NCBI GenBank assembly: GCA_031425695.1
Contig: JANPJV010000165.1
Coordinates: 1-18,901 of the forward strand
Length of the DNA: 18,901 bases
Direction: 5' to 3'
Origin: JANPJV01 sp031425695
GTDB lineage: Bacteria; Pseudomonadota; Gammaproteobacteria; Xanthomonadales; SZUA-5
Each line of letters starts with the position of its first letter. Position 1 is the first letter of the stretch. The notes under the pieces were generated by a model. That model saw only the letters and a program-made list of their open reading frames with translations. It ran no database searches and was not told the origin of the DNA. Position numbers and translations under genes: made by a program. Of the stretch, positions 1-7,181 are shown piece after piece.

Positions 1-57
1 GGGGCGCGTTGGTCGCCTTACCGGAGCCCGCCCCTCCGCGCGGGCGCCTTCCACTGG

Positions 58-128
58 GTGGGTCCGGACCTTGTCCGGACGCTCCTCGTCACGTGCGCAA
101 CAAGCGGCCGGACATGGTCCGGACCCAC
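58..128. repeat. Inverted repeat, family A copy 1 (GTCCGGAC type)
   Basis: The left arm begins GTGGGTCCGGACCTTGTCCG at 58 and the right arm ends with the complement, GGACCCAC, at 128. Each arm is itself a near-palindrome, with GTCCGGAC-type octamers on both sides of CTT or CAT, so the element is nested like a paired REP. The same family recurs at 13196-13268. The whole stretch 1-239 holds no supported gene. A short GC-rich dyad, CCCGC...GCGGG, lies near 28-43 and could belong to the end of a gene outside the window. Confidence 0.85.
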
Positions 129-239
129 GTAGAGCACAGGCTCGCCCACACCCTGAGCAACCACGAATCAGGTTCAGAGCGAATTCAGCCCCAAGCCCCA
201 GAATCAGCCGCTCGCACCACCGCCACCACGGAAGCCACC

Positions 240-1271
240 ATGCACCTTCTGCGCAACGCGTTTCTCGCGACCATGCTGTTCATGAGCTCCGTCGCGTCGG
301 CATTTACGCCCGAGAGCGGCACCTGGATCAACAACGCCGAGCCAGGCAGTGGCTTCCTCATCGAGGTCCAGGACAACTTCCTGTTCTTTGCCGGATACCT
401 CTACGCCACTGACGGGCGGCCGATGTGGTACACCTCCCAGGGCACGCTCACTGGCAATGCGCGTTTTGTCGGCACCCTGTCGACCTTCGCCAATGGCCAG
501 TGTCTGGGCTGCATCTGGCGCCTGCCCACCGTCTCGGTTGGCGCGGGTGGCCCGATCGAAATCATCTTCGACACTGAGGTGGCCGGACGGCTGACCTTCG
601 GCGGGCGCACGATTCCGATCACGCGCTATGATTTCTACCTCACGCGCACCGCCAACGACGTCAAGACCGAGATGTACCTCGGCGAGTGGCAGACCATCAT
701 CGACTTCTCGGCCAATACCAGCATCGGCTATCCGTTCTACGGCGATGTGTGGGTATTCGACCAGGTCGACCGCGCCCCGAGCCCGGACATCTTCGACGGC
801 TGCCGTCCGTTCAACTCGCTGGAAGGCCGCTGCACCTCGGCCGCGATTGCCGCGCACGACGCTTCCGGCTTCTACCAGGCCAGCAGCGGCGATCACTACA
901 TCGTGGTCAATGACGACAACACCAACTTTGCCTACTACGTGGTCAAGTCCGGCACCTACCAGTTCGACGGCATCGTCAAGATCTGTCCGAAGTCGCTGAG
1001 CAACGCGATCACCCAGTGCCTTGGCTCGTCGAGCTATCGCTCCTATCCGGTGCGCGGATTCCGCACCGCCAGCCGCACCTTCGTAGCGACCGGCGCCGGT
1101 CCCAGCGACAGCGAAAAAACCGTCGCGCCCACTGCCCGCCAGTCCCTCGCCAGCATGGTCGCCAACGCGCCGGAAGGCATGGACAACGCTGCGGTCAAGG
1201 CACGCTTCGGCATTGACCTCGGCAATCTGCCGGTCAAGGAACTCGAGGCACTGACTGCGCGCATGCGCTGA
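240..1271 (+). CDS. Secreted protein with WY-rich beta domain, function unknown
   Basis: The product is 343 residues long. The frame is open back to position 9, but the upstream part crosses an intergenic repeat. ATG 240 follows GGAAG at 230-234 and begins a clear signal peptide with predicted cleavage after residue 21 (ASA|FTP). Residues 26-70 carry the pattern SGTWINNAEPGSGF...IEVQ...GYLY..DGRPMWYTSQG. This resembles a small beta-rich domain common in exported proteins of Lysobacterales and other proteobacteria (family knowledge, not searched). Cysteine pairs (QCLGC at 88-91 and two later pairs) would fit disulfides in the periplasm or outside the cell. No catalytic motif is visible. Its role is unknown; it may be a surface or secreted binding protein. 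Confidence is high for a real exported gene and low for function. Confidence 0.85.
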   Translation: MHLLRNAFLATMLFMSSVASAFTPESGTWINNAEPGSGFLIEVQDNFLFFAGYLYATDGRPMWYTSQGTLTGNARFVGTLSTFANGQCLGCIWRLPTVSVGAGGPIEIIFDTEVAGRLTFGGRTIPITRYDFYLTRTANDVKTEMYLGEWQTIIDFSANTSIGYPFYGDVWVFDQVDRAPSPDIFDGCRPFNSLEGRCTSAAIAAHDASGFYQASSGDHYIVVNDDNTNFAYYVVKSGTYQFDGIVKICPKSLSNAITQCLGSSSYRSYPVRGFRTASRTFVATGAGPSDSEKTVAPTARQSLASMVANAPEGMDNAAVKARFGIDLGNLPVKELEALTARMR

Positions 1272-1299
1272 GCGGTAAAAGGCGAAGCAAGAGCTTTAT

Positions 1300-1518
1300 C
1301 CACAGATTACACAGATGAGAAGCCGATTAAGGCTGAAGCGGATTGAAGCTTTTTCGGGTCAAAGCGTCGCTGTTAGCTGAGGTGATGCAACGAGCCCAAT
1401 AGTGCGACATGGACGTCGCACAAATGTTGATTCGCGAGGTTGGCGACGGCGGCCTCCAGGCCACGAAAGATCTAGCTGTAATCTGCTCTTATCCGCTTTT
1501 CATCTGTGTAATCTGTGG
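1300..1518. repeat. Inverted repeat, family B (CACAGATTACACAGATGA type)
   Basis: The left arm at 1300-1323 reads CCACAGATTACACAGATGAG then AAGC. The right arm at 1495-1518 is its reverse complement with one mismatch. Weaker matching continues inward (GGATTAAGG-like against GGATAAGAG-like words). The 171-bp loop holds a small perfect hairpin at 1402-1421 and no gene. This element fills most of the gap between the secreted protein and hrpB, and its right arm runs into the hrpB ribosome binding site. The arm is two 9-nt words, CACAGATTA and CACAGATGA. Confidence 0.9.
1402..1421. other. Perfect 7-bp hairpin in the loop of the family B repeat
   Basis: GTGCGAC at 1402-1408 and GTCGCAC at 1415-1421 pair perfectly around the six bases ATGGAC. 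There is no T-run, so it is not a standard terminator. It could be an operator dyad or part of a structured RNA. Nothing else in the loop suggests which. Confidence 0.5.
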
Positions 1519-1524
1519 AGAAGG
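1517..1524 (+). promoter_or_regulatory. Shine-Dalgarno GGAGAAGG of hrpB inside the repeat arm
   Basis: GGAGAAGG overlaps the last two bases of the CTGTGG end of the family B right arm. It lies 8 nt before TTG 1533 and 14 nt before GTG 1539. No comparable site precedes GTG 1515, which is itself inside the repeat. This is the reason for preferring a start at 1533 or 1539. Confidence 0.55.
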
Positions 1525-1532
1525 CTTTTGCT

Positions 1533-4043
1533 TTGCTGGTGACCTTGGCTTCTTTCCCCGCCGACCAAACCCTCCCGATCCACGAAGCGCTGCCTGCCCT
1601 GCAGGCGGCGCTTTTGGCGTCAGCGCGGGTGGTGTTGGAGGCGCCGCCGGGGGCGGGGAAGACGACGCAGGTGCCGTTGGCACTGCTCGACGCGCCGTGG
1701 CTGGCGGGCCAAAAGATCCTGATGCTGGAGCCGCGGCGAATTGCCGCGCGGGCGGCGGCGATGTTCATGGCGCAGGCCCTGGGCGAGGCGCCGGGACAGA
1801 CGGTTGGCTATCGCATCCGCTTCGAGGCGCGCGTTGGGCCGGCGACGCGGATCGAGGTGGTGACCGAGGGCATCCTGGCGCGGCTGATCCAGGACGACCC
1901 GACGCTCGAGGGCATCGGTTGCGTGATCTTCGACGAGTTCCACGAGCGCCATCTCGCCACCGACCTCGGACTGGCGCTGGCGCTCGATGCGCAGTCCGAA
2001 ATACGGCCCGACCTGCGCATCCTCCTGATGTCGGCCACGCTCGATGGCGAGCGCCTGGCGGCGTGGCTCGATGCCGAGCGGGTGGTGAGCGCCGGACGCA
2101 GCCATCCAGTCAAGGTGGAATACCTTGCCCCCAAGCGCGAGGAACGGCTCGAACAACATCTCGCCCGTGGCGTCGAGCAGGCACTGGGCGCCAGCGACGG
2201 CGATGTGCTGGCCTTCCTCCCAGGACGACGAGAAATCGATCAGGGCGCGCAGGTTTTGGCGCAGCGCGTGGCAGCGAACGTCGACATCGTGATGCTGCAC
2301 GGCGAGCTCGCTATCGAGGCGCAGGCGGCCGCGCTCGAACCGGCCGCGCTTGGACGGCGCAAAGTGGTGCTGGCGACCAATGTGGCGGAGTCCAGCCTGA
2401 CCTTGCCCGGCGTGCGCGCGGTGGTCGATTCGGGGCTTGCGCGCGAGCCGCGCTTCGATCCGAATGCCGGCTTCACCAGCCTGGAAACCGTGCAGGTTTC
2501 CACCGCTTCCGCAGTGCAGCGTTCGGGCCGCGCCGGGCGCCTGGGGCCCGGCTATGCACTGCGTCTGTGGTCGTCCGAAAAGCGCCTCGAAAGCGAGCGT
2601 CGCGCCGAGATCACCGATGCGGATCTCGCGCCGCTGGTGCTGGAGCTCGCCGCCTGGGGCGGTGCCAAGCTGCGGTTTCTCGACCCTCCGCCAGTCGGCC
2701 ATCTGGCCCAGGCGCGCGAACTGCTGATGAGCCTTGGCGCCATCGACAGCGACGGCCGCATCAACGCGCATGGGCGCGCGCTGGTCGGCATCGGTACGCA
2801 TCCGCGCCTCGCGAACCTGGTCGTCCATGGGCGCCGCGACCCCGCGGCCGGACTGATCCCAGAACTGCTGGCCCTGCTGGAAGCACGCGATCCTCTGGTT
2901 GGCGAAGAACGCTTCAGCGAGGACTGGCGGACGCGTATCGACGTGTTGCTGGCGTGGCGGGCGCGGCGGCCGGTTGGTGGCGCGTCGGTGGGTGCGCTGC
3001 GCGCGATCGACTTTGCCGCGCGCGAATGGCGCCGACGTCTGCGGCTGCCGGAAGCACCGACATCGCCGTCGCGCCATGCGGTCGGCGATCTGCTGATTCA
3101 CGCCTTTCCCGATCGCATTGCCTATGCCGAGAAAACCGAGCGTTACCAGCTTGCCGGCGGCCGCGGTGCCGCCCTGCGCCTGGGATCAGGCCTGACGGGT
3201 GAGCCGTGGCTGGCAATTTCCGATCTCGACGGCAGTGTGGCCGATGCGCGCATCCGTCGCGCTGCACCGTTCGATCCTGGCCTCCTGGAAAAGCATTACC
3301 CGGAGCGTTATCTGACGTCGAGCGAGCTCCGGTACGACGCCGCCACGCAGTCGGCGCAGCAGCGCGTCGAGCGCCGCTTCGGGGCGATCGTGCTCAGCCG
3401 TCGCGTCGAGCCAGCAAAAGATCCGGAGGCGGTACGGACGGCGCTCATCGGTGGTGTGCGCGCGCTGGGGCTGGCCAGCCTGCCGTGGACCGAGGCGCAT
3501 GCGCGTTGGCGTGCACGCGTCCAATGGCTTGCCGACGCGCTGCCGGATGCCGGACTGCCGGACTGGTCGGATGCCGGCCTGCTGGCCATTGCCGAAGCGT
3601 GGCTCGCGCAAGCTCTCGACGGCGTCACCCGGCTCAGCCAGATCCGTGCCGACCGCCTCGGCGAAGCCTTGCTCGGGCAGCTCGACTGGCCGCAGCGCCA
3701 ACTGGTCGAAAGTGAAGCACCCGATGCACTCACTGTACCGAGCGGGATGTCGCGCCGCCTCGAATATCCGCCGGGCAGCCCGCCCGTGCTCAGCGTCAAG
3801 TTGCAGGAGCTGTTCGGCCTCGCCGACACCCCACGCATCGCCCGCGGCCGCGTGCCCGTTACCCTGCACCTGCTCTCGCCGGGCGGCCAACCCATGCAGG
3901 TCACCCAGGACCTCAAGGGCTTCTGGGACCGCACCTATCCCGAGGTCCGCAAAGAGCTCAAAGGCCGCTATCCGAAGCACCCGTGGCCGGAAGATCCGTG
4001 GACGGCGACTCCGACGCATCGGGCCAAGCCGCGGGTAAGGTGA
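1533..4043 (+). CDS. hrpB: ATP-dependent DEAH-box RNA helicase HrpB
   Basis: The product is 836 residues from TTG 1533; GTG 1515 and GTG 1539 are alternatives. Family homology begins near LPIHEALP, about 14 residues in, so the exact start is uncertain. HrpB is a DEAH/RHA-type NTPase of bacteria; its cellular role is poorly defined. Visible motifs in order: APPGAGKTT (Walker A, about residues 37-45), DEFHER (motif II), MSATL (motif III), TNVAESSLTLPGV (motif V region) and QRSGRAGR (motif VI). The C-terminus has the HrpB-typical YPKHPWPEDPW followed by PTHRAKPR. E. coli HrpB is slightly over 800 residues, so this one is full length. The stop at 4041-4043 is followed within 6 bp by a family C inverted repeat. 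Upstream is a family B repeat, so the gene appears to be a single unit. Identity is near certain; only the start is open. Confidence 0.95.
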   Translation: MLVTLASFPADQTLPIHEALPALQAALLASARVVLEAPPGAGKTTQVPLALLDAPWLAGQKILMLEPRRIAARAAAMFMAQALGEAPGQTVGYRIRFEARVGPATRIEVVTEGILARLIQDDPTLEGIGCVIFDEFHERHLATDLGLALALDAQSEIRPDLRILLMSATLDGERLAAWLDAERVVSAGRSHPVKVEYLAPKREERLEQHLARGVEQALGASDGDVLAFLPGRREIDQGAQVLAQRVAANVDIVMLHGELAIEAQAAALEPAALGRRKVVLATNVAESSLTLPGVRAVVDSGLAREPRFDPNAGFTSLETVQVSTASAVQRSGRAGRLGPGYALRLWSSEKRLESERRAEITDADLAPLVLELAAWGGAKLRFLDPPPVGHLAQARELLMSLGAIDSDGRINAHGRALVGIGTHPRLANLVVHGRRDPAAGLIPELLALLEARDPLVGEERFSEDWRTRIDVLLAWRARRPVGGASVGALRAIDFAAREWRRRLRLPEAPTSPSRHAVGDLLIHAFPDRIAYAEKTERYQLAGGRGAALRLGSGLTGEPWLAISDLDGSVADARIRRAAPFDPGLLEKHYPERYLTSSELRYDAATQSAQQRVERRFGAIVLSRRVEPAKDPEAVRTALIGGVRALGLASLPWTEAHARWRARVQWLADALPDAGLPDWSDAGLLAIAEAWLAQALDGVTRLSQIRADRLGEALLGQLDWPQRQLVESEAPDALTVPSGMSRRLEYPPGSPPVLSVKLQELFGLADTPRIARGRVPVTLHLLSPGGQPMQVTQDLKGFWDRTYPEVRKELKGRYPKHPWPEDPWTATPTHRAKPRVR

Positions 4044-4048
4044 AGCGG

Positions 4049-4126
4049 TCTCGGTTGTCGGTTTCGGATGAGTGACAGGCTTTCTCGCGCACCGCTCATA
4101 TCCGAAACCGAAAACCGAAACCGAAA
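4049..4126. repeat. Inverted repeat, family C copy 1 (CCGAAA type)
   Basis: The left arm at 4049-4072 (TCTCGGTTGTCGGTTTCGGA then TGAG) pairs with 4095-4126, made of CCGAAA words repeated every 6-7 nt. It starts 6 bp after the hrpB stop and ends just before the operator region of the next operon. It could act as a transcript-end hairpin for hrpB, but it lacks a U-tract. The second copy, at 15437-15543, lies between divergent genes, where a terminator makes less sense. Confidence 0.85.
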
Positions 4127-4154
4127 CCCCCCTGTCAAGTCCCCTTTGCCATAC

Positions 4155-4188
4155 GTCAAGCTACCTTGACATGACAAGTTTGCTTGAC
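4155..4188 (+). promoter_or_regulatory. Two tandem dyad operators, probably for the XRE regulator
   Basis: Box 1 is GTCAAG-CTAC-CTTGAC at 4155-4170 and box 2 is GACAAG-TTTG-CTTGAC at 4173-4188. Their centres are 18 bp apart. A further half site GTCAAG lies at 4134-4139. The middle halves also form CTTGAC-AT-GACAAG (4165-4178), so four half sites are laid out regularly. Box 1 covers the -35 hexamer and box 2 fills the -35/-10 spacer, so a bound protein would block the promoter. Autorepression by the XRE protein encoded at 4623-4835 is inferred. Confidence 0.7.
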
Positions 4189-4194
4189 TATGGT
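4166..4194 (+). promoter_or_regulatory. Sigma-70-type promoter of the export operon
   Basis: The -35 is a perfect TTGACA at 4166-4171. A 17-bp spacer leads to TATGGT at 4189-4194 (4 of 6 to consensus). Transcription would start near 4200, about 20 nt before ATG 4220. A start at ATG 4184 would lie upstream of the transcript, so this promoter settles the start of the first gene. Confidence 0.75.
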
Positions 4195-4219
4195 GCCGCA
4201 ACGCTTCGGAGTGGACGCG

Positions 4220-4612
4220 ATGAGTACCGCGAGGTTGGCTGCAGCACGTCGTTATCGAATCCGATTCTTGTCGGCGATGGTGGCCTATGCGGTGACGATC
4301 CTGTTGCTGGTGCCGATGGCGAAGGGCGATCTGCCGTTGTGGTCGAAGATGCTGCTGATGCTGGTCCCGGTGGTGCCGGTGCTGGTGGCTGTCAGTGAAA
4401 TCCTGCGTTATGTGCGCAGTCTCGACGAGCTCGAGCAGCGGGTGCAGTTCGAGGCGGTGTGCGTCGCCGGGGTGCTGACGTGCCTGGCGACGTTCGCCTG
4501 GGGCCTGCTGGAGATTGCCGGGCTGCCGAAGATGCCGGTGGTGCTGGTGCTGCCGCTGTTCTGCGCGCTCTATGGCGGGGCCACGGCGATCGGTTGCAGG
4601 CGCTTCCGATGA
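4220..4612 (+). CDS. Small four-helix membrane protein linked to XRE regulator
   Basis: The product is 130 residues with about four hydrophobic segments: roughly 16-33, 41-62, 79-99 and 104-122. Between helices 2 and 3 is an amphipathic charged loop, RYVRSLDELEQRVQFEA. That pattern, (R)xLDELxxRxQxEA, is familiar from small inner-membrane proteins encoded beside short XRE regulators, but I cannot name a family. ATG 4220 is preceded by GGAG at 4208-4211 (8 nt spacing) and by the promoter above; the in-frame ATG 4184 lies inside the promoter and is rejected. The next gene starts 10 nt after the stop, so the two are co-transcribed. Function is unknown; it may sense membrane state or modulate the regulator. 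Confidence 0.85.
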   Translation: MSTARLAAARRYRIRFLSAMVAYAVTILLLVPMAKGDLPLWSKMLLMLVPVVPVLVAVSEILRYVRSLDELEQRVQFEAVCVAGVLTCLATFAWGLLEIAGLPKMPVVLVLPLFCALYGGATAIGCRRFR

Positions 4613-4622
4613 GCGCCGCGCC

Positions 4623-4835
4623 ATGAACAATCGTCTGCGGGTCCTGCGCGCCGAACGCAGCCTGTCACAGGCCGAGCTCGCCGATGCGTTGGGCGTTTCG
4701 CGCCAGACCGTCAATGCCATCGAGACCGGCAAGTACGACCCGAGCCTGCCGCTCGCCTTCAAGATTGCGCAGCTGTTCGAGCGCGCGATCGAATCCATTT
4801 TTCAACCTGAACAGGAATCGCTTCCCCATGAGTGA
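4623..4835 (+). CDS. Short XRE-family helix-turn-helix regulator
   Basis: The product is 70 residues and almost entirely one HTH domain: NNRLRVLRAERSLSQAELAD, then ALGVSRQTVNAIETGKYDPS. The recognition region SRQTVNAIE and the ending LPLAFKIAQLFERAIESIF match the short XRE (HTH_3) class. It has no sensing domain, as is usual for this class. It probably represses its own operon by binding the CAAG/CTTG half sites at 4155-4188 (inference). ATG 4623 is 10 nt after the upstream stop with no strong Shine-Dalgarno, suggesting translational coupling. The last codons overlap the ATG of the hydrolase gene by 8 nt. Confidence 0.93.
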   Translation: MNNRLRVLRAERSLSQAELADALGVSRQTVNAIETGKYDPSLPLAFKIAQLFERAIESIFQPEQESLPHE

Positions 4836-6450
4836 CAGGAGCAGTTCGAAAAACCTACTGCGCGGGCCGATGGCTGCGTTGGGCGGTGCGACGCGTCTTG
4901 CCTATCTACGTGATATGTCTGCGTCGCTCCGCTCCGTCCGCCTTGCCCTCGGCCCGCTCGCTACGGATTTTCAAACTGCTCCCAGGATCCGACCGGCGCT
5001 GCTCGCGCTGGCCTTTGCGGCGCTGGCGCCATCCGCGCCGGCGCGCACGCTCGGCCAGATCGACTTCGTCAAATGCGAGCTGCCGGTGGTCGGCACGCGT
5101 CCGACCAATCCGATCAACGCCGAATGCGCCACCTTGACCGTTCCCGAAAACTGGGCGGCGCCGGAAGGCCGCAAGCTCGAGCTGGCGATCGCATTCGTGC
5201 CCTCGCGTTCGCCGAAGGCAAAGCCCGACCCGGTGTTCATGCTCGCCGGCGGCCCCGGCCAGTCGGCGCGCGAATCCTGGCGCACGGTCGCGGGCGCTTT
5301 CCGCAATATCCTGGCTGATCGCCACGTGGTGCTGCTTGACCAGCGCGGCACCGGCGCGTCCGCGCGTTTCGACTGCCCGAGCGACGAGGATGAGGAGCTG
5401 TCGGTCACGCCACCGCCAGAAGTGGTCGCGTCGCTGTCGCGCGCGTGCGTTGTCGCGGTCGCCGAGAAATACGATCCACGTTACTTCACCACCGAAGACG
5501 CTGCGCGCGATCTCGAGTTCGTGCGCGAGAAGCTCGGCGCGCCGCAGCTCAACCTGGTCGGCATCTCCTACGGCACGCGCATGGCGCAGATCTACTACAA
5601 GCGCTATCCGGACAAGGTGCGCACCCTGGTCCTGGACAGCATGGTGCCGAACGAGCTGATCCTCGGGACCGAGCACGCGCAGAACCTCGAAGATGCGCTC
5701 AAGGCGCAGCTCGGGCGCTGCACGGCCGACTCCGAGTGCGCAGCGAAGTTTGGCGACCCGTACGCGACCTTGAAGCAGCTTGGCGCCGAGCTCGCGGTGA
5801 GCACCCAGCGGGTCAGCGTGCGCAATCCCCGCACCGGCGAGGTGATCGACCGCGCACTCAACCGCGGCGCGCTGGCGATGGTCGCGCGCATGTATGCGTA
5901 CTCGCCGGAAACCATGGCGCTGCTGCCGGTGACGCTCGCCGAAGCCCGTGCCGGCCGCTTCGAACCCTTGCTGGCGCAGGCACTGATGATGGCCGATGAC
6001 CTGGGCAGCCAGATCAGCATGGGCATGCATTGGTCGGTGCTGTGCACCGAGGACGCAGCCGGCTATGCGCCACGTCCCCAGGATGCCGACAAGCTGCTCG
6101 GCCAGGACTTCATAGAGGTCACCAAGGCCTGGTGCGACGCCTGGCCCAAAGTCCCCGCAAACCCCGATTTCCACGAGGCCATTTCCGGCGATGTGCCGGC
6201 GCTGCTGCTCTCCGGCGAATATGACCCGGTGACGCCGCCGCGCTATGGCGACCAGGTTGCCAAGACCCTGCCGAAGAGCCGCCACCTGGTGGCGCCGGGC
6301 CAGGGGCACAGCGTCATGGGCCGCGGCTGCCTGCCGCGCCTGGTCACCCAGTTCATCCAGGAGGCCGATGTGAGCAAGCTAGAACCCAAGTGCCTGGCTG
6401 AGCTGTCGCCGGCGCCTTTCTTCCTGAACCTGTCGGGAGCCGCGCCGTGA
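4828..6450 (+). CDS. Exported alpha/beta hydrolase, S33/TAP-like peptidase family
   Basis: The product is 540 residues from ATG 4828, which overlaps the XRE stop. The fold matches tripeptidyl or prolyl aminopeptidase-like hydrolases. GGPGQSA at 141-147 is the oxyanion loop and is followed by LLDQRGTGAS. The nucleophile is Ser247 in GISYGT; the acid is Asp466 in GEYDPVTP; the base is His494 in GQGHSV. The C-terminal part resembles the TAP-like domain. It would act in the periplasm. The signal peptide core (IRPALLALAFAALAPSAPA) begins only at residue 54, because a hairpin element, G, is inserted in frame after the first codons. An internal ATG at 4915 has no ribosome site. The gene sits between an XRE regulator and an ABC exporter (GTGA overlap at 6447). 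It may process or degrade a peptide connected with that exporter; the substrate is unknown. Confidence 0.9.
   Translation: MSDRSSSKNLLRGPMAALGGATRLAYLRDMSASLRSVRLALGPLATDFQTAPRIRPALLALAFAALAPSAPARTLGQIDFVKCELPVVGTRPTNPINAECATLTVPENWAAPEGRKLELAIAFVPSRSPKAKPDPVFMLAGGPGQSARESWRTVAGAFRNILADRHVVLLDQRGTGASARFDCPSDEDEELSVTPPPEVVASLSRACVVAVAEKYDPRYFTTEDAARDLEFVREKLGAPQLNLVGISYGTRMAQIYYKRYPDKVRTLVLDSMVPNELILGTEHAQNLEDALKAQLGRCTADSECAAKFGDPYATLKQLGAELAVSTQRVSVRNPRTGEVIDRALNRGALAMVARMYAYSPETMALLPVTLAEARAGRFEPLLAQALMMADDLGSQISMGMHWSVLCTEDAAGYAPRPQDADKLLGQDFIEVTKAWCDAWPKVPANPDFHEAISGDVPALLLSGEYDPVTPPRYGDQVAKTLPKSRHLVAPGQGHSVMGRGCLPRLVTQFIQEADVSKLEPKCLAELSPAPFFLNLSGAAP
4836..4987. mobile_element. Family G hairpin element inserted in frame, flanked by CAGGA
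   Basis: The ends are GGAGCAGTTCGAAAA at 4838 and its near-complement TTTTCAAACTGCTCC ending at 4982. Matching continues inward (GCGGGCCGA / CTCGGCCCGC, then GCGACGC / GCGTCGC) up to an apex near TATC-TACGT-GATA, so the whole element is one long imperfect hairpin. CAGGA occurs at 4836-4840 and again at 4983-4987, 147 bp apart. It can be read as a 5-bp target duplication, or as a 2-bp CA duplication around GGAGCAG ends; both give the same 147-bp, 49-codon insertion. There is no coding capacity, so it would have to be mobilised in trans. The insertion origin is an inference from structure. Confidence 0.75.
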
Positions 6451-7181
6451 TCGAAATTGAGAACCTGAAAAAGACCTTTGGTGCGGTGAAAGCCGTTGAT
6501 GGCGTCAGCCTGCGCGCCGAAGACGGCCAGATCACCGGGCTGCTTGGCCCCAACGGTGCCGGCAAGACCACCACCCTGCGCATGCTCTACACGCTGATGA
6601 AGCCGGAGGCGGGCCACATCCGTGTCGATGGCATCGACATCACCAAAGACCCCGACGGCGTACGTCGTCGGCTGGGCGTGCTGCCGGATGCGCGTGGGCT
6701 CTACAAGCGGCTGACGGCGCGCGAGAACATCGAATATTTCGGACGCCTGCAGGGCCTCGACGAGGCGCGCCTCAAGTCGCGCACCGATGCACTGATCAAG
6801 TCGCTCGATCTCAGTGACATCGCCTCGCGGCGCACCGAAGGCTTCTCGAATGGCCAGCGGGTCAAGACCGCCATCGCACGCGCGCTGGTCCACGATCCGC
6901 GCAACGTGATCCTGGACGAGCCCACCAACGGTCTGGACGTCATGGCCACCCGCACCCTGCGCGAGTTCATGCGCGGGCTGCGAGCGGAAGGCCGTTGCGT
7001 GCTGTTTTCCAGCCACATCATGCAAGAGGTGGCGGCGCTCTGCGATCGCATCATCGTCATCGCCAAGGGCCGCGTGGTGGCCGCCGGCACGGCCGATGAG
7101 CTGCGCGCGCAGACCGGCGAACCAAATCTCGAAGACGCCTTTGTCAAGGTGATCGGATCAGAAGAAGGACTTTCCCTGTGA
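6447..7181 (+). CDS. ABC exporter ATP-binding protein, NatA-like
   Basis: The product is 244 residues, a single nucleotide-binding domain. It has Walker A GPNGAGKTT at 34-42, signature GFSNGQRVK at 132-140 (SNGQ in place of SGGQ), Walker B VILDEPTNGLD at 154-164 and the switch histidine in SSHIMQE (His190). The variant signature and overall sequence fit the NatA/CcmA-type exporters; NatAB of Bacillus exports Na+. GTG 6447 overlaps the upstream stop (GTGA), with GGGAG at 6435-6439, 7 nt upstream. The permease follows with a 4-nt overlap. The transported substrate cannot be read from the sequence; family members handle ions, drugs or peptides. Confidence 0.92.
   Translation: MIEIENLKKTFGAVKAVDGVSLRAEDGQITGLLGPNGAGKTTTLRMLYTLMKPEAGHIRVDGIDITKDPDGVRRRLGVLPDARGLYKRLTARENIEYFGRLQGLDEARLKSRTDALIKSLDLSDIASRRTEGFSNGQRVKTAIARALVHDPRNVILDEPTNGLDVMATRTLREFMRGLRAEGRCVLFSSHIMQEVAALCDRIIVIAKGRVVAAGTADELRAQTGEPNLEDAFVKVIGSEEGLSL

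Noticed and set aside
1409..3202. Long open frame of about 600 codons overlapping hrpB in another + frame
   Set aside because: It is a GC-rich shadow: low-complexity R/A/G-rich translation with no motif, while the hrpB frame has all helicase motifs over the same DNA.
4184..4219. ATG 4184 as start of the small membrane protein
   Set aside because: It lies inside the promoter and second operator box and has no ribosome site; ATG 4220 has GGAG at proper spacing.
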